A stretch of DNA of 64,000 bases from positions 1 through 64,000 of the forward strand of contig JADYYY010000001.1 in assembly GCA_020853395.1 (NCBI GenBank), given 5' to 3'. The notes under the pieces are model-generated. The model did no database searches, had not been told where the DNA came from, and was given only the letters and a program-made list of their open reading frames with translations. This document shows positions 1 through 7,609 of this stretch, piece after piece. A program made the translations under genes and the position numbers. This DNA comes from Acidobacteriota bacterium. GTDB lineage: Bacteria; Acidobacteriota; Vicinamibacteria; Vicinamibacterales; SCN-69-37. Position 1 is the stretch's first letter; the number at the start of each line of letters is the position of its first letter.

Positions 1-666
1 GTCGATGTTCGGCGTGATGTGCGTCGTGCCGTTGCCGCCTTCCTCGCCGACCGGCACGCCGTCAATCGTCGTGTTCTTGTTCAGCGAGTTGCCGCCGTTG
101 ATGCTCAGGTAGCGGCCGGAGTCCCACGCTGCGTAGTCGCGGCTCGCCTTGGAGTCGATGACGCCCGGCAGGATCTTCATCATGCCGAAGATGTCGCGCC
201 CCTTGACCTGCACCGAGACGAGCGTGTCGCCCGTGATGTTCTTGGTGAGCTGGCTCGTCGCCGTCTGCACCGGCGTCACTTCCGCCGTGATGGTCACCGA
301 TTCCGAGACGCCGCCGGCCGACATGGCCAGCTTGCCGAGGTCGCGGATTTCGTTCGCGAGCAGGTTGAACTCCGCGATCGTCAGCGGGCGGAATCCATCC
401 ATCTCCACCTTCACCGTGTAGCGGCCAGGCGGCAGGGCGGGAATACGGAACACGCCCTGGTCGTTCGTCACACCCGTGCGGACCACGTTGGTCTGCGCTT
501 GGGTGGCAGTCACGGTTGCACCCGGGACGACGCCGACGTTGTCGGCGACCGTGCCGGTCAGTGTGGCACTCCCGGTCTGCGCGGACGCGATGCCCGTGCC
601 GACGACGAGGAGCAATGCGGAAACGCAGGCCCAGACCCGCGCTCCCATCCTCAACCTTCCATCCAT
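1..666 (-). CDS. TonB-dependent receptor with carboxypeptidase-regulatory-like N-terminus (5' part only)
   Basis: An outer-membrane receptor of the type that imports large substrates such as glycans or peptides using TonB energy. The gene runs leftward out of the window, so only about 222 N-terminal residues are present. They show a hydrophobic signal peptide ending in SAQ near residue 30, a carboxypeptidase-regulatory (Ig-like) domain at about 34-105 (VPGATVTATQ, RYTVKVEMDGF), and the start of the plug domain (GRDIFGMMKILPGV, NTTIDGVPVG). The ATG at 666 was chosen because AAGGAG lies about 6 nt upstream; an in-frame ATG at 648 would give a shorter signal peptide. This architecture is very common in Acidobacteriota. 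The beta-barrel and the substrate cannot be judged from this fragment. Confidence 0.9.
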   Translation of the reverse strand, partial: MDGRLRMGARVWACVSALLLVVGTGIASAQTGSATLTGTVADNVGVVPGATVTATQAQTNVVRTGVTNDQGVFRIPALPPGRYTVKVEMDGFRPLTIAEFNLLANEIRDLGKLAMSAGGVSESVTITAEVTPVQTATSQLTKNITGDTLVSVQVKGRDIFGMMKILPGVIDSKASRDYAAWDSGRYLSINGGNSLNKNTTIDGVPVGEEGGNGTTHITPNID

Positions 667-1157
667 TTGCGGCTCCTTCTCCGGTGGTTTCCCACCGCAG
701 AGTGAAACGATCAGCCCCCAGCTAATCCGGTACTGGCCTTAGATTGGCGACAGATCGCGGCCACTCTAGCACCGAAACGCCAGTATGCAAAGGCCACAGA
801 AGACAGTAGGACATCTTGAGATGCTCGGGGGCATCAGCCGGGGGCCTCGACGGTAGCGCCAGGCAGCAGATCACGGGCACGGTTGGCCAGAATTGCCGCA
901 GAAAACCGGCGGGCCGCGTGCGGATTGACAGCCAGGTGCACGCGCGGCTATGGTCGACCCGAACCGCGGGCAGTCCGGACCGCCGCCGCTCCCCCAACGG
1001 CAGGCGCCCGTGACGGCGCGCGAGGAGCCGTCCGAGCCTCACGAATTCCGGCTCGAGCGGGTCCGCGTCGCGCTACACTGTTCTGGGTTCGCTTTCCTCA
1101 CCCTCTGGATTCATTGGTTCGAGGTGGACGCCGCCGCGTCTGCCGGGAGTCTGGTCC
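667..1157. other. Intergenic region between divergent genes, no gene seen
   Basis: About 490 nt separate the leftward TonB receptor from the rightward VWFA gene. Open frames here are short and Arg/Pro-rich, and look like frame shadows in GC-rich DNA. The region holds the candidate TonB-receptor promoter and a TACACT hexamer at 1074-1079. That hexamer could be a -10 for the VWFA gene, but I see no convincing -35 in front of it. Confidence 0.5.
763..791 (-). promoter_or_regulatory. Candidate promoter for the TonB receptor gene
   Basis: On the minus strand a TTTGCA-like -35 (786-791) and a TAGAGT -10 (763-768) are 17 nt apart. Each matches the sigma-70 consensus at 4 of 6 positions. The start codon lies about 97 nt downstream. 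This is a weak sequence-only call. Confidence 0.35.
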
Positions 1158-2504
1158 ATGCCCGTCATGGTGCCGCCACGCGTCTCTACATCGCGCCGGG
1201 TTGCCGCCCGGCATCTCGTTCCGTTTCTGACGATCGCGCTCGGCTTGGTGGCCGTGGCCGCGCCGCAGGACACCGTCTTCCGGTCGGCCGTCGATCTCAT
1301 CGCGGTGGACGTGCAGGTCGTCGATCGCGACGGCATCCCCGTGGGAGAGATCGGCCCGGAGTCGTTCACCGTCTCGATCAACGGCGCGCCCAGGCGCGTC
1401 ATCTCCGCGCAATTCGTCCGCCAGGCGGAGTCGAGCACCGTCGGCCTGAAGGGCGCGAAGGCTATGCCGCGCGCGGCGGTCGACGTGGCGCCCGTCTCGG
1501 AAACGGGCCGCACCTTCATCCTCGCGGTGGACAACAGCAGCTTCGCACCGGGCACCACGGGGCCGGCGATGGAAGCCGCACAGCACTTCATCGACGCGCT
1601 GGATCCGCACGACAAGATCGGGCTCTACGTCTATCCCTCCGGGCCGCGGCTCGAGCCGACGACCGAGCGCGCCAGGATCCGCTCGGACCTGGCCCGGGTG
1701 ACGGGCGAGAAGTGGATGCCGCACAGCCGGTTCAACCTCGCGCCCTCCGAGGTCATCGACATGACGGCGGCGCTCGGGATGGGGATCCAGACCCGCCAGA
1801 ACGTCATTGCGCTCGACGGCACCATCCCGGGTGCACCGGGGTCGGGTCAGCAGAGCACGCTCATCCCGCCGGACTGGGACACCGTCGTCCGCGTCATGCG
1901 CCGGGAATGCCCCGGCCAGGCCGACTGCGCGTCGAACATCCTCAACGACGTGGCGTCGCTCGCGCCGCACCTCGAGAACCAGGCGGCGACGAGCCTCAAC
2001 GGCCTGGGCGCGCTCTTGCGCGGCCTTGCCGAGATGCCAGGACGCAAGGCGGTGGTGCTCGTGAGCGCCGGCGTGCTCGTCAGCGACCGCAAGGATGGTC
2101 GTCCTGACGTCGGCGACATGTCGCGCGTGCTGGGGCAGATCGCCGCCATGGCCAACGCGACCGTGTATTCCGTCCAGGTGGAGAGCGCGAGCTCGATGTC
2201 GATCGCGTCGACGCGCCTGGCGACGTCGGCCAACAACCGCGACCGGTTGCTCTACGGCAACTGGCTCGACGAGTTCTCGGCCGCGGCGGGCGGCACGCGA
2301 ATCTACGTCCCGGTCGGCGCGGGCGGGTTCGCGTTCGACCGCGTGCTCCGCGAGACGTCCGCCCACTACCTCTTGGGCGTCCAGCCCGAGGAATCCGACC
2401 GCGACGGCCGCCCCCGCCAGTTGAAGGTGAAGGTCGCGCGTCCCGGCGTGAACGTCCAGAGCCGGCAGTGGGTGGTGATCCCGGCGAAGAACCGGGCCGA
2501 CTGA
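1158..2504 (+). CDS. VWFA-related secreted protein (Acidobacteria-type)
   Basis: A 448-residue protein with a hydrophobic N-terminal segment (about 20-36), probably a signal peptide or anchor. A conserved first domain follows (VDVQVVDRDGIPV, FTVSINGAPRRV), then a von Willebrand A fold whose metal-site-like strand is FILAVDNSSF near residue 120. Later strands include LLRGLAEMPGRKAVVLVSAG and the C-terminal ETSAHYLLGVQPEE. The order and motifs resemble the VWFA-related domain described mainly from Acidobacteria. Its role is unknown; VWA domains usually mediate protein binding outside the cell or at the surface. GGGAG about 9 nt before the ATG supports the start. It stands alone between a divergent receptor gene and a two-component system. 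Confidence 0.85.
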   Translation: MPVMVPPRVSTSRRVAARHLVPFLTIALGLVAVAAPQDTVFRSAVDLIAVDVQVVDRDGIPVGEIGPESFTVSINGAPRRVISAQFVRQAESSTVGLKGAKAMPRAAVDVAPVSETGRTFILAVDNSSFAPGTTGPAMEAAQHFIDALDPHDKIGLYVYPSGPRLEPTTERARIRSDLARVTGEKWMPHSRFNLAPSEVIDMTAALGMGIQTRQNVIALDGTIPGAPGSGQQSTLIPPDWDTVVRVMRRECPGQADCASNILNDVASLAPHLENQAATSLNGLGALLRGLAEMPGRKAVVLVSAGVLVSDRKDGRPDVGDMSRVLGQIAAMANATVYSVQVESASSMSIASTRLATSANNRDRLLYGNWLDEFSAAAGGTRIYVPVGAGGFAFDRVLRETSAHYLLGVQPEESDRDGRPRQLKVKVARPGVNVQSRQWVVIPAKNRAD

Positions 2505-2638
2505 CCGCAGCGCCGCTCAGGGGCCGGCCGTCCGGCCGCTCCTGGTATCCCCCGCGACGGCAAGACGGTAAGGGCTGAAGAAGGGGACTCCCACTCCGAT
2601 GTCGTATGGAGTAGGATTCACGCCACCGGATCACCCCG

Positions 2639-4081
2639 ATGACCGTTGTTGGCGGCCCGTCCACTGCTGCCCGAGACGCGGGCACACCTCTCTGGCGACG
2701 ACGCCCGACCATCCTGTCGGTGCTCGTCGTTGCCATGATGTTGACGCTGGGCGGCTGGCTCTTCACCGGCTACTCGTTCCTCCAGCGGGTCCGTTTCCTC
2801 GAAGGCGAAGCCGAGGCCGTCACCGCCAGGTACGCGGCGGCAGAGGCCCTGCTGACCGACGTCCGGCATGATCTCGACCGCGCCGCCATCACGCTTCGCG
2901 ACGCGCTGATCGATACGCGCCCGGGCCTTCAGCACTACCGCACCCAGGTCGATGCCGCGCTCGAGACGGCCGACGGGCGGCTCGCGGCGTACGAGCCGGT
3001 CCTTGGCTCGAACGCCGAGCGCGAGCACATCGGCCGGCTGCGCACCGGCATCCAGCAACTGCGGCGCGCCAACCATGACTTCCTGGCGATCGACGCCGGA
3101 CAGTGGGGCTCGACGACGGCCGCCGAGCTGCTCGATCGGGTGACGCCGAAGCGCGACGCCGCGATCCGCGTCTCCAACGATCTCCAGCGCCTCAATCGCG
3201 ACGCCTATCTCGCGCACCAGGCCGAGATGGCGCGTCTGCACGGCGCGATGCAGCAGCGCTCCTGGCAGGCGCTCGTGTTCGGCGCGCTCGTCGGCATCGT
3301 CATCGGCCTCGTCGCGACGGTGCGCGTCGGCCGCCTCGAGCGCCAGCTCCGCGCGCGGCAGCAGCAGGACGCGGCGACCGCCGCCGCGCTCCAGGATCTG
3401 TCGGCGCGGCTCGTCAACGCGCAGGAAGAGGAGCGCCAGCACATCGCCCGCGAGCTTCACGACGGCGTCGGTCAACTGCTGACCGCGCTGAAGCTCGAGT
3501 TGGGGCAGGCGGAGCGCCGCGGCGCGGGTGCCGTCTCGCTCGGCGACGCGCGCGCCCTCGCTGAGGAGGCGCTCACCGCGGTCCGCGACGTGTCGCACCT
3601 GCTCCATCCGCCGGAGCTCGACCAGCTCGGCCTGATCGACGCCATTCGCGCGTACGTACAGGCGATCGCGCGGCGCCAGGAGATCGCGATCGAGTTCACC
3701 TCTCTGCCCTTGGGACAGCGGCTTCTGCCGCCGACCGAGCTGGCGGTCTATCGCATCGTGCAGGAAGCCGTGACGAACGTCCTGCGTCACGCGTCCGCCA
3801 CTCGCTGCGGCGTGTCGCTCTCGCCATCGGGAGAGAACGCCGTGCTCACGGTCTCCGACGATGGCGTGGGGTTCCAGCCGGATGCTGGTCCGGACGGCCC
3901 GCGCTCGGGTCTCGGCCTCACGGGCATCCGCGAGCGCGTAATCCAGGCGGGCGGCGTGTTCACCGTCAAGAGCGCTCCCGGCTGCGGCACGATGTTGATC
4001 GCGGAGCTCCCGCTTCCCGGCGCTCAGCCCGACGCTACGGTCGGGAGCGCGCCCGTGCTCGCTCCCGTTCAGACCGGCTAG
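2639..4081 (+). CDS. NarL-family sensor histidine kinase (HisKA_3)
   Basis: A membrane sensor kinase of 480 residues. One transmembrane helix (about 25-45) and a second (about 208-225, LVFGALVGIVIGLVATVRVG) enclose a helical periplasmic sensor region of unknown ligand. The HisKA_3 dimerisation domain follows, with the phospho-acceptor His in RELHDGVGQLL near residue 277. The C-terminal ATPase has an N-box (QEAVTNVLRHA), G1 (DDGVGF) and G2 (GLGLTGIRERV). It ends 4 nt before the response regulator and is almost certainly co-transcribed with it. The start is the first ATG in frame before the first membrane helix. Confidence 0.93.
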   Translation: MTVVGGPSTAARDAGTPLWRRRPTILSVLVVAMMLTLGGWLFTGYSFLQRVRFLEGEAEAVTARYAAAEALLTDVRHDLDRAAITLRDALIDTRPGLQHYRTQVDAALETADGRLAAYEPVLGSNAEREHIGRLRTGIQQLRRANHDFLAIDAGQWGSTTAAELLDRVTPKRDAAIRVSNDLQRLNRDAYLAHQAEMARLHGAMQQRSWQALVFGALVGIVIGLVATVRVGRLERQLRARQQQDAATAAALQDLSARLVNAQEEERQHIARELHDGVGQLLTALKLELGQAERRGAGAVSLGDARALAEEALTAVRDVSHLLHPPELDQLGLIDAIRAYVQAIARRQEIAIEFTSLPLGQRLLPPTELAVYRIVQEAVTNVLRHASATRCGVSLSPSGENAVLTVSDDGVGFQPDAGPDGPRSGLGLTGIRERVIQAGGVFTVKSAPGCGTMLIAELPLPGAQPDATVGSAPVLAPVQTG

Positions 4082-4085
4082 CCGT

Positions 4086-4739
4086 ATGTCGAAGAAGCTC
4101 AAGATCCTCATTGGCGACGATCACACGCTGGTGCGCCAGGGCATCAGGAAGATCCTCGAGGAACGACAGGAGTGGTCGGTCGTTGGAGAAGCGCGCGACG
4201 GGCGCGAGGCCGTGCGGATGGCCGTCGACCTGCAGCCGGACGTGGCCATCGTCGACGTCTCGATGCCCGAGATGAACGGCATCGACGCGGCCGCGCAGAT
4301 CACCCGCAAGGCTCCCGGCACGAACGTGCTGATGCTCAGCATGCACGCCGACGAAGGGTCGATCATCCGCGCGCTCCGCGCGGGCGCGCGCGGCTACCTC
4401 GTGAAGGACTCCGCCGACACCGATCTCATCCGGGCCGTGCTGGCCGTGTCGGCCGGCGAGTCGTTCTTCAGCCCCGCGGTGGCGAGCATCATGCTCGACG
4501 ACTACGTGCGGCACCTCGCCGAGAAGGGGGCCGGTGACCGCTACGAGGCGCTGTCGGAGCGTGAGCGCGAGATCTTCCAGCTCGTGGCCGAAGGCAAGAG
4601 CAACAAACGCATCGCGGAGCTGCTCTGCATCAGCCCGACCACGGTCGAGACCCATCGCTCGCACATCCTGCAGAAGCTCGATCTCCACAGCACGGCGGAG
4701 CTGGTGTTGTACGCCGTGCGGCGAGGCGTGATCTCCTGA
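4086..4739 (+). CDS. NarL/LuxR-type response regulator
   Basis: A 217-residue response regulator. The receiver domain (5-120) has the acidic pair DD at 11-12, the phosphorylatable Asp in VAIVDVSMPEMNG, and the conserved Lys in GYLVKDS. The C-terminal LuxR helix-turn-helix (about 150-212) contains LSEREREIFQLVAEGKSNK and ISPTTVETHRSHILQKL. It is the partner of the kinase 4 nt upstream and probably activates transcription when phosphorylated. Target genes cannot be read from the sequence. Confidence 0.95.
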   Translation: MSKKLKILIGDDHTLVRQGIRKILEERQEWSVVGEARDGREAVRMAVDLQPDVAIVDVSMPEMNGIDAAAQITRKAPGTNVLMLSMHADEGSIIRALRAGARGYLVKDSADTDLIRAVLAVSAGESFFSPAVASIMLDDYVRHLAEKGAGDRYEALSEREREIFQLVAEGKSNKRIAELLCISPTTVETHRSHILQKLDLHSTAELVLYAVRRGVIS

Positions 4740-4839
4740 TCGCGCCGCGTCGCCGGGCCCACGGCTGGCCGGCCGCCGCAGCCGGCCGAGGCTCAGGCGG
4801 GCTATAGTTTCCAGCAGCCGTGCGACAGCACGCGAGGAG

Positions 4840-4874
4840 GGGCCGGCGGCTCACCGTGGAGCCGGCCCGCTTTT
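4840..4874 (+). terminator. Candidate hairpin with short T-run
   Basis: A GC-rich hairpin: left arm 4840-4852, right arm 4859-4868, ten pairs with a 3-nt bulge. TTTT follows at 4871-4874. It lies between the response regulator and the SDR gene, and just after a TATAGT hexamer (4803-4808). It could terminate the two-component transcript, or act as a leader structure in front of the SDR. Confidence 0.35.
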
Positions 4875-4889
4875 GACGCAGGAGGGGTC

Positions 4890-5645
4890 GTGAAACTCAA
4901 GGGCAAAGTGGCGCTGGTGACAGGAGCCAGCCGCGGGATCGGCCGTGGCATCGCCGAGGTGTTCGCCGAGGAAGGCGCCGACGTGGCAGTGAACTACTTC
5001 GCGACGCCGGGCGGCGCGGAGGACGTCGCCAGTTACGTCCGGAGCAAGGGGCGTCGCGCGATGACGGTCAAGGCCGACGTCGCCAATCGCCAGCAGGCCG
5101 AAGCGATGTTCGAGGCCGTGACGAAGGAGTTCGGCCACATCGACATCCTCGTCAACAACGCGGGCATCGAGACGATCACGCCGTTCCTCGAGCTGACCGA
5201 CGATCAGTGGACGCGGCTCGTGGACATCAACCTCCGCGCGTGCTGGCTGAACGCCCAGATCTTCTGCCGCCGCAACATCGCGGCGGGCCGGCCCGGCAAC
5301 ATCGTCCACATCGGATCGGTGCAGGCGCACAAGTCGCTGCCCGGGCGGACGCACTACGCGCCCACGAAGCTCGGCCTCGAGGCGCTCACGCGCAACATGT
5401 CCCTCGAGGTGGCGGCGCACGGGATCCGGGTGAACTGCGTGCATCCGGGGTTGATCGAGACCGACATGACCGACTGGGTGATGAAGTCGGCCGAGATCCT
5501 GCCGCAGGTGCTCGCGCAGATCTCGCTCGCCCGCGCCGGCCAGCCCCGCGAAGTGGCGACGGTCGTGGCCTTCTTCGCCTCCGACGAGTCTCAGTACGTC
5601 ACCGGCCAGTCGCTGCTGGTGGACGGCGGCTTCGCCGGCAAGTAG
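4890..5645 (+). CDS. Short-chain dehydrogenase/reductase
   Basis: A classical SDR of 251 residues. The NAD(P)-binding motif is TGASRGIGRGI (about 11-21), NNAG is near 90, and the catalytic Ser and Tyr-Lys are in IGSVQAHKS and HYAPTKLGLEAL. The C-terminal signature YVTGQSLLVDGGF is typical of glucose 1-dehydrogenase and 3-oxoacyl-reductase-like members. The GTG start at 4890 has GGAGG at 4881-4885. The substrate cannot be assigned. It appears monocistronic, and the next gene is convergent. Confidence 0.92.
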   Translation: MKLKGKVALVTGASRGIGRGIAEVFAEEGADVAVNYFATPGGAEDVASYVRSKGRRAMTVKADVANRQQAEAMFEAVTKEFGHIDILVNNAGIETITPFLELTDDQWTRLVDINLRACWLNAQIFCRRNIAAGRPGNIVHIGSVQAHKSLPGRTHYAPTKLGLEALTRNMSLEVAAHGIRVNCVHPGLIETDMTDWVMKSAEILPQVLAQISLARAGQPREVATVVAFFASDESQYVTGQSLLVDGGFAGK

Positions 5646-5705
5646 CCCCTCGGCGGCCTGCGGCGCCGGGCCCTCGCACGACGTGCGGGCGGTTCGGCGC
5701 CGCGG

Positions 5706-7004
5706 CTACCTCGCGTGCATGCCGAGGTAATCGAGCGCCAGGCTGGCCATCGCGCGGACGCCGGTCGGCAGCGCGCCCTCGTCCACGAAGAAGAGCGGCG
5801 AGTGATTCTCGGCGACGCTGGCCGCAGCGGCGCCCGGCCGGTTCACACCCAGGTAGAAGAACAAGCCCGGCACCTTCTGCTGGAACTTCGCGAAGTCCTC
5901 GGCGAGCGTCCGCGGCTTGGCCGTGAAGAAGCGGTTGCCCGAGACGCGGCGGAGCGTGGGTGTCATCAGATCCGTGAGCGCCGCGTCGTTGTAGAGCACC
6001 GGCGCGGTGTTGATCTCGAGCTCGACCTCGGCGCGGGCGCCCGCGCTCTCCGCGACCAGTTCGGCGGTGCGCTTGACTCGTGCGTGGATGTCGCGCTGCA
6101 CGTTCGGATCGAGCGCGCGGATGGTGCCTTCCATCTCGACGGTGTCGGGGATGATGTTGAACCGCACGCCGCCCGTGATCCTGCCGATCGTCACGACGGC
6201 CGGCGCCTCCGTGAGATCGATCTGCCGGCTCACGATCGTCTGCAGCGCCGTGACGATCTGCGCGCTGACGGTGATCGGATCGACGCCGCCCCACGGCGCC
6301 GCGCCGTGCGTCTGCTTGCCGTGGACGACGATGCGCACGCGGTCGGAGCTGGCCATCAGGCCGCCGGCTCGCGACCAGAGCGTGCCCTGTTCCAGCGGCA
6401 TCACGTGCAGGCCGAAGATCGCATCGACCGGCGGCTCGTCGAGCACGCCCTCGGCGACCATGTCGCCCGCGCCGCCGGTCTCCCCGGCGGGCGGCCCTTC
6501 CTCCGCCGGCTGGAAGATGAACTTCACCGTGCCGGGCAGCCGATCTTTCATCGACGTGAGCACTTCGGCGACGCCCATCAGCATCGCCACGTGCGCGTCA
6601 TGACCGCACGCGTGCATCACGCCGACGGTCTGTCCGTTGTACGTCGCCGTCTCGACGGACTTGAACGGCAGGTCGCCGACTTCGGCGACCGGCAGCGCGT
6701 CCATGTCGGCGCGCAGCGCGACCACCTTGCCCGGCCGCCCGCCCCGGAGAATCCCGACGACGCCCGTCTTCGCCACGCCCGTGCGAACGTCCAGGCCCAG
6801 CGCGCGCAGGTGAGCGGCCACGAGGCCGGCCGTCCTCACCTCGCGGTTCGACAGCTCCGGATGCTGATGGATGTCGCGACGCCACGCGATCACCTTGGGC
6901 ATCACCGCCTGGATTCTGGCGTCGATCTCCGCGGACTGCTCCTGCGCCGGCGTGCTGCCGGACGCGACGACGACCAGGGCGAGCACTACGCCACTCCATC
7001 TCAT
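5706..7004 (-). CDS. Secreted M20D-family amidohydrolase
   Basis: A metal-dependent amidohydrolase or carboxypeptidase of 432 residues with an N-terminal signal peptide ending near residue 20 (STPAQEQ), so probably periplasmic. It has the M20D hallmarks DIHQHPELSN, ALRADMDALPV, MHACGHDAHVAMLMG (metal ligands), the catalytic Glu pair in FQPAEEGP, and ETGGAGDMVAEG. Relatives hydrolyse N-acyl amino acids such as hippurate or indole-acetyl conjugates; the substrate here is not determined. It is on the minus strand and divergent from the small membrane protein at 7125. Confidence 0.92.
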   Translation of the reverse strand: MRWSGVVLALVVVASGSTPAQEQSAEIDARIQAVMPKVIAWRRDIHQHPELSNREVRTAGLVAAHLRALGLDVRTGVAKTGVVGILRGGRPGKVVALRADMDALPVAEVGDLPFKSVETATYNGQTVGVMHACGHDAHVAMLMGVAEVLTSMKDRLPGTVKFIFQPAEEGPPAGETGGAGDMVAEGVLDEPPVDAIFGLHVMPLEQGTLWSRAGGLMASSDRVRIVVHGKQTHGAAPWGGVDPITVSAQIVTALQTIVSRQIDLTEAPAVVTIGRITGGVRFNIIPDTVEMEGTIRALDPNVQRDIHARVKRTAELVAESAGARAEVELEINTAPVLYNDAALTDLMTPTLRRVSGNRFFTAKPRTLAEDFAKFQQKVPGLFFYLGVNRPGAAAASVAENHSPLFFVDEGALPTGVRAMASLALDYLGMHAR

Positions 7005-7124
7005 GTCGAACCTCGCTGTCGTGGGACGCTCACACGGCGGTCCCGCTGCGTCGCACCGTGCTCAGTGTAGTATTCGTCTGCCGAACGGGTGCCTGCCGCC
7101 CATTGTTGGCCCAAGGAGTCGACG

Positions 7125-7562
7125 ATGAAATTGCAGTTCTACGCAATGACGCTGTTTCTGGGAGTGGTGTTGACGGTGCATCTGGCCATGAACGGCATGG
7201 TCGGCGCCGCTATCGGCAATCCGCGAGTCGCGAACGCGTTGTTCTGGTGCATCGGCGCGGTCACCGCGGTCGTCGTCGGGATCACGGGCTGGAAGCCCGG
7301 AGCGTTGAGCGGTCTCGGCCAGGTCAACCCGCTCCTCTTGACGGCCGGCGTGGCGGGCGCGCTGCTCGTCTTCGCAATCGCCAAGACCGTGCCGGAAGTC
7401 GGCGCCGGTCCGTTCTTCGTGCTGCTGCTCGCCGGCCAGGTGCTGTCGGCGATGGTCATCTCCCACTTCGGCTGGTTCGGATCGCCCGTGCAGACCATCT
7501 CGCCGATGCACGCCGTCGGCGCCGTCGTGATGGTGGTCGGCGTGTACCTCACCACGAAATAG
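7125..7562 (+). CDS. DMT-type small membrane protein (YdcZ/DUF606-like)
   Basis: A 145-residue, very hydrophobic protein with about five predicted membrane helices, for example residues 3-22, 33-50, 64-82, 92-112 and 124-142. The conserved motifs are AMNGMVGAAIGNPRVANALFW near the N-terminus and HFGWFG. The pattern fits the DUF606/YdcZ family in the drug/metabolite transporter superfamily. Members often work as pairs of short subunits, but only one is present here. The ATG at 7125 has AAGGAG at 7113-7118; a longer upstream frame starting at 7089 lacks this support. Confidence 0.8.
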   Translation: MKLQFYAMTLFLGVVLTVHLAMNGMVGAAIGNPRVANALFWCIGAVTAVVVGITGWKPGALSGLGQVNPLLLTAGVAGALLVFAIAKTVPEVGAGPFFVLLLAGQVLSAMVISHFGWFGSPVQTISPMHAVGAVVMVVGVYLTTK

Positions 7563-7566
7563 GATC

Positions 7567-7609
7567 GCGCTGAGAATCTGCAGTCGTCCTGGCTGCAGAT
7601 TCTCAGCGC
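7567..7609. terminator. Perfect 17-bp hairpin between convergent genes
   Basis: The two 17-nt arms (7567-7583 and 7593-7609) are exact reverse complements around a 9-nt loop. The structure sits between the rightward membrane protein and the leftward methylase, and the TGA stop of the methylase (7605-7603) lies inside its right arm. There is no T-run on either strand, so it may act as a bidirectional or Rho-assisted terminator, or as a transcript-end stabiliser. Confidence 0.6.
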
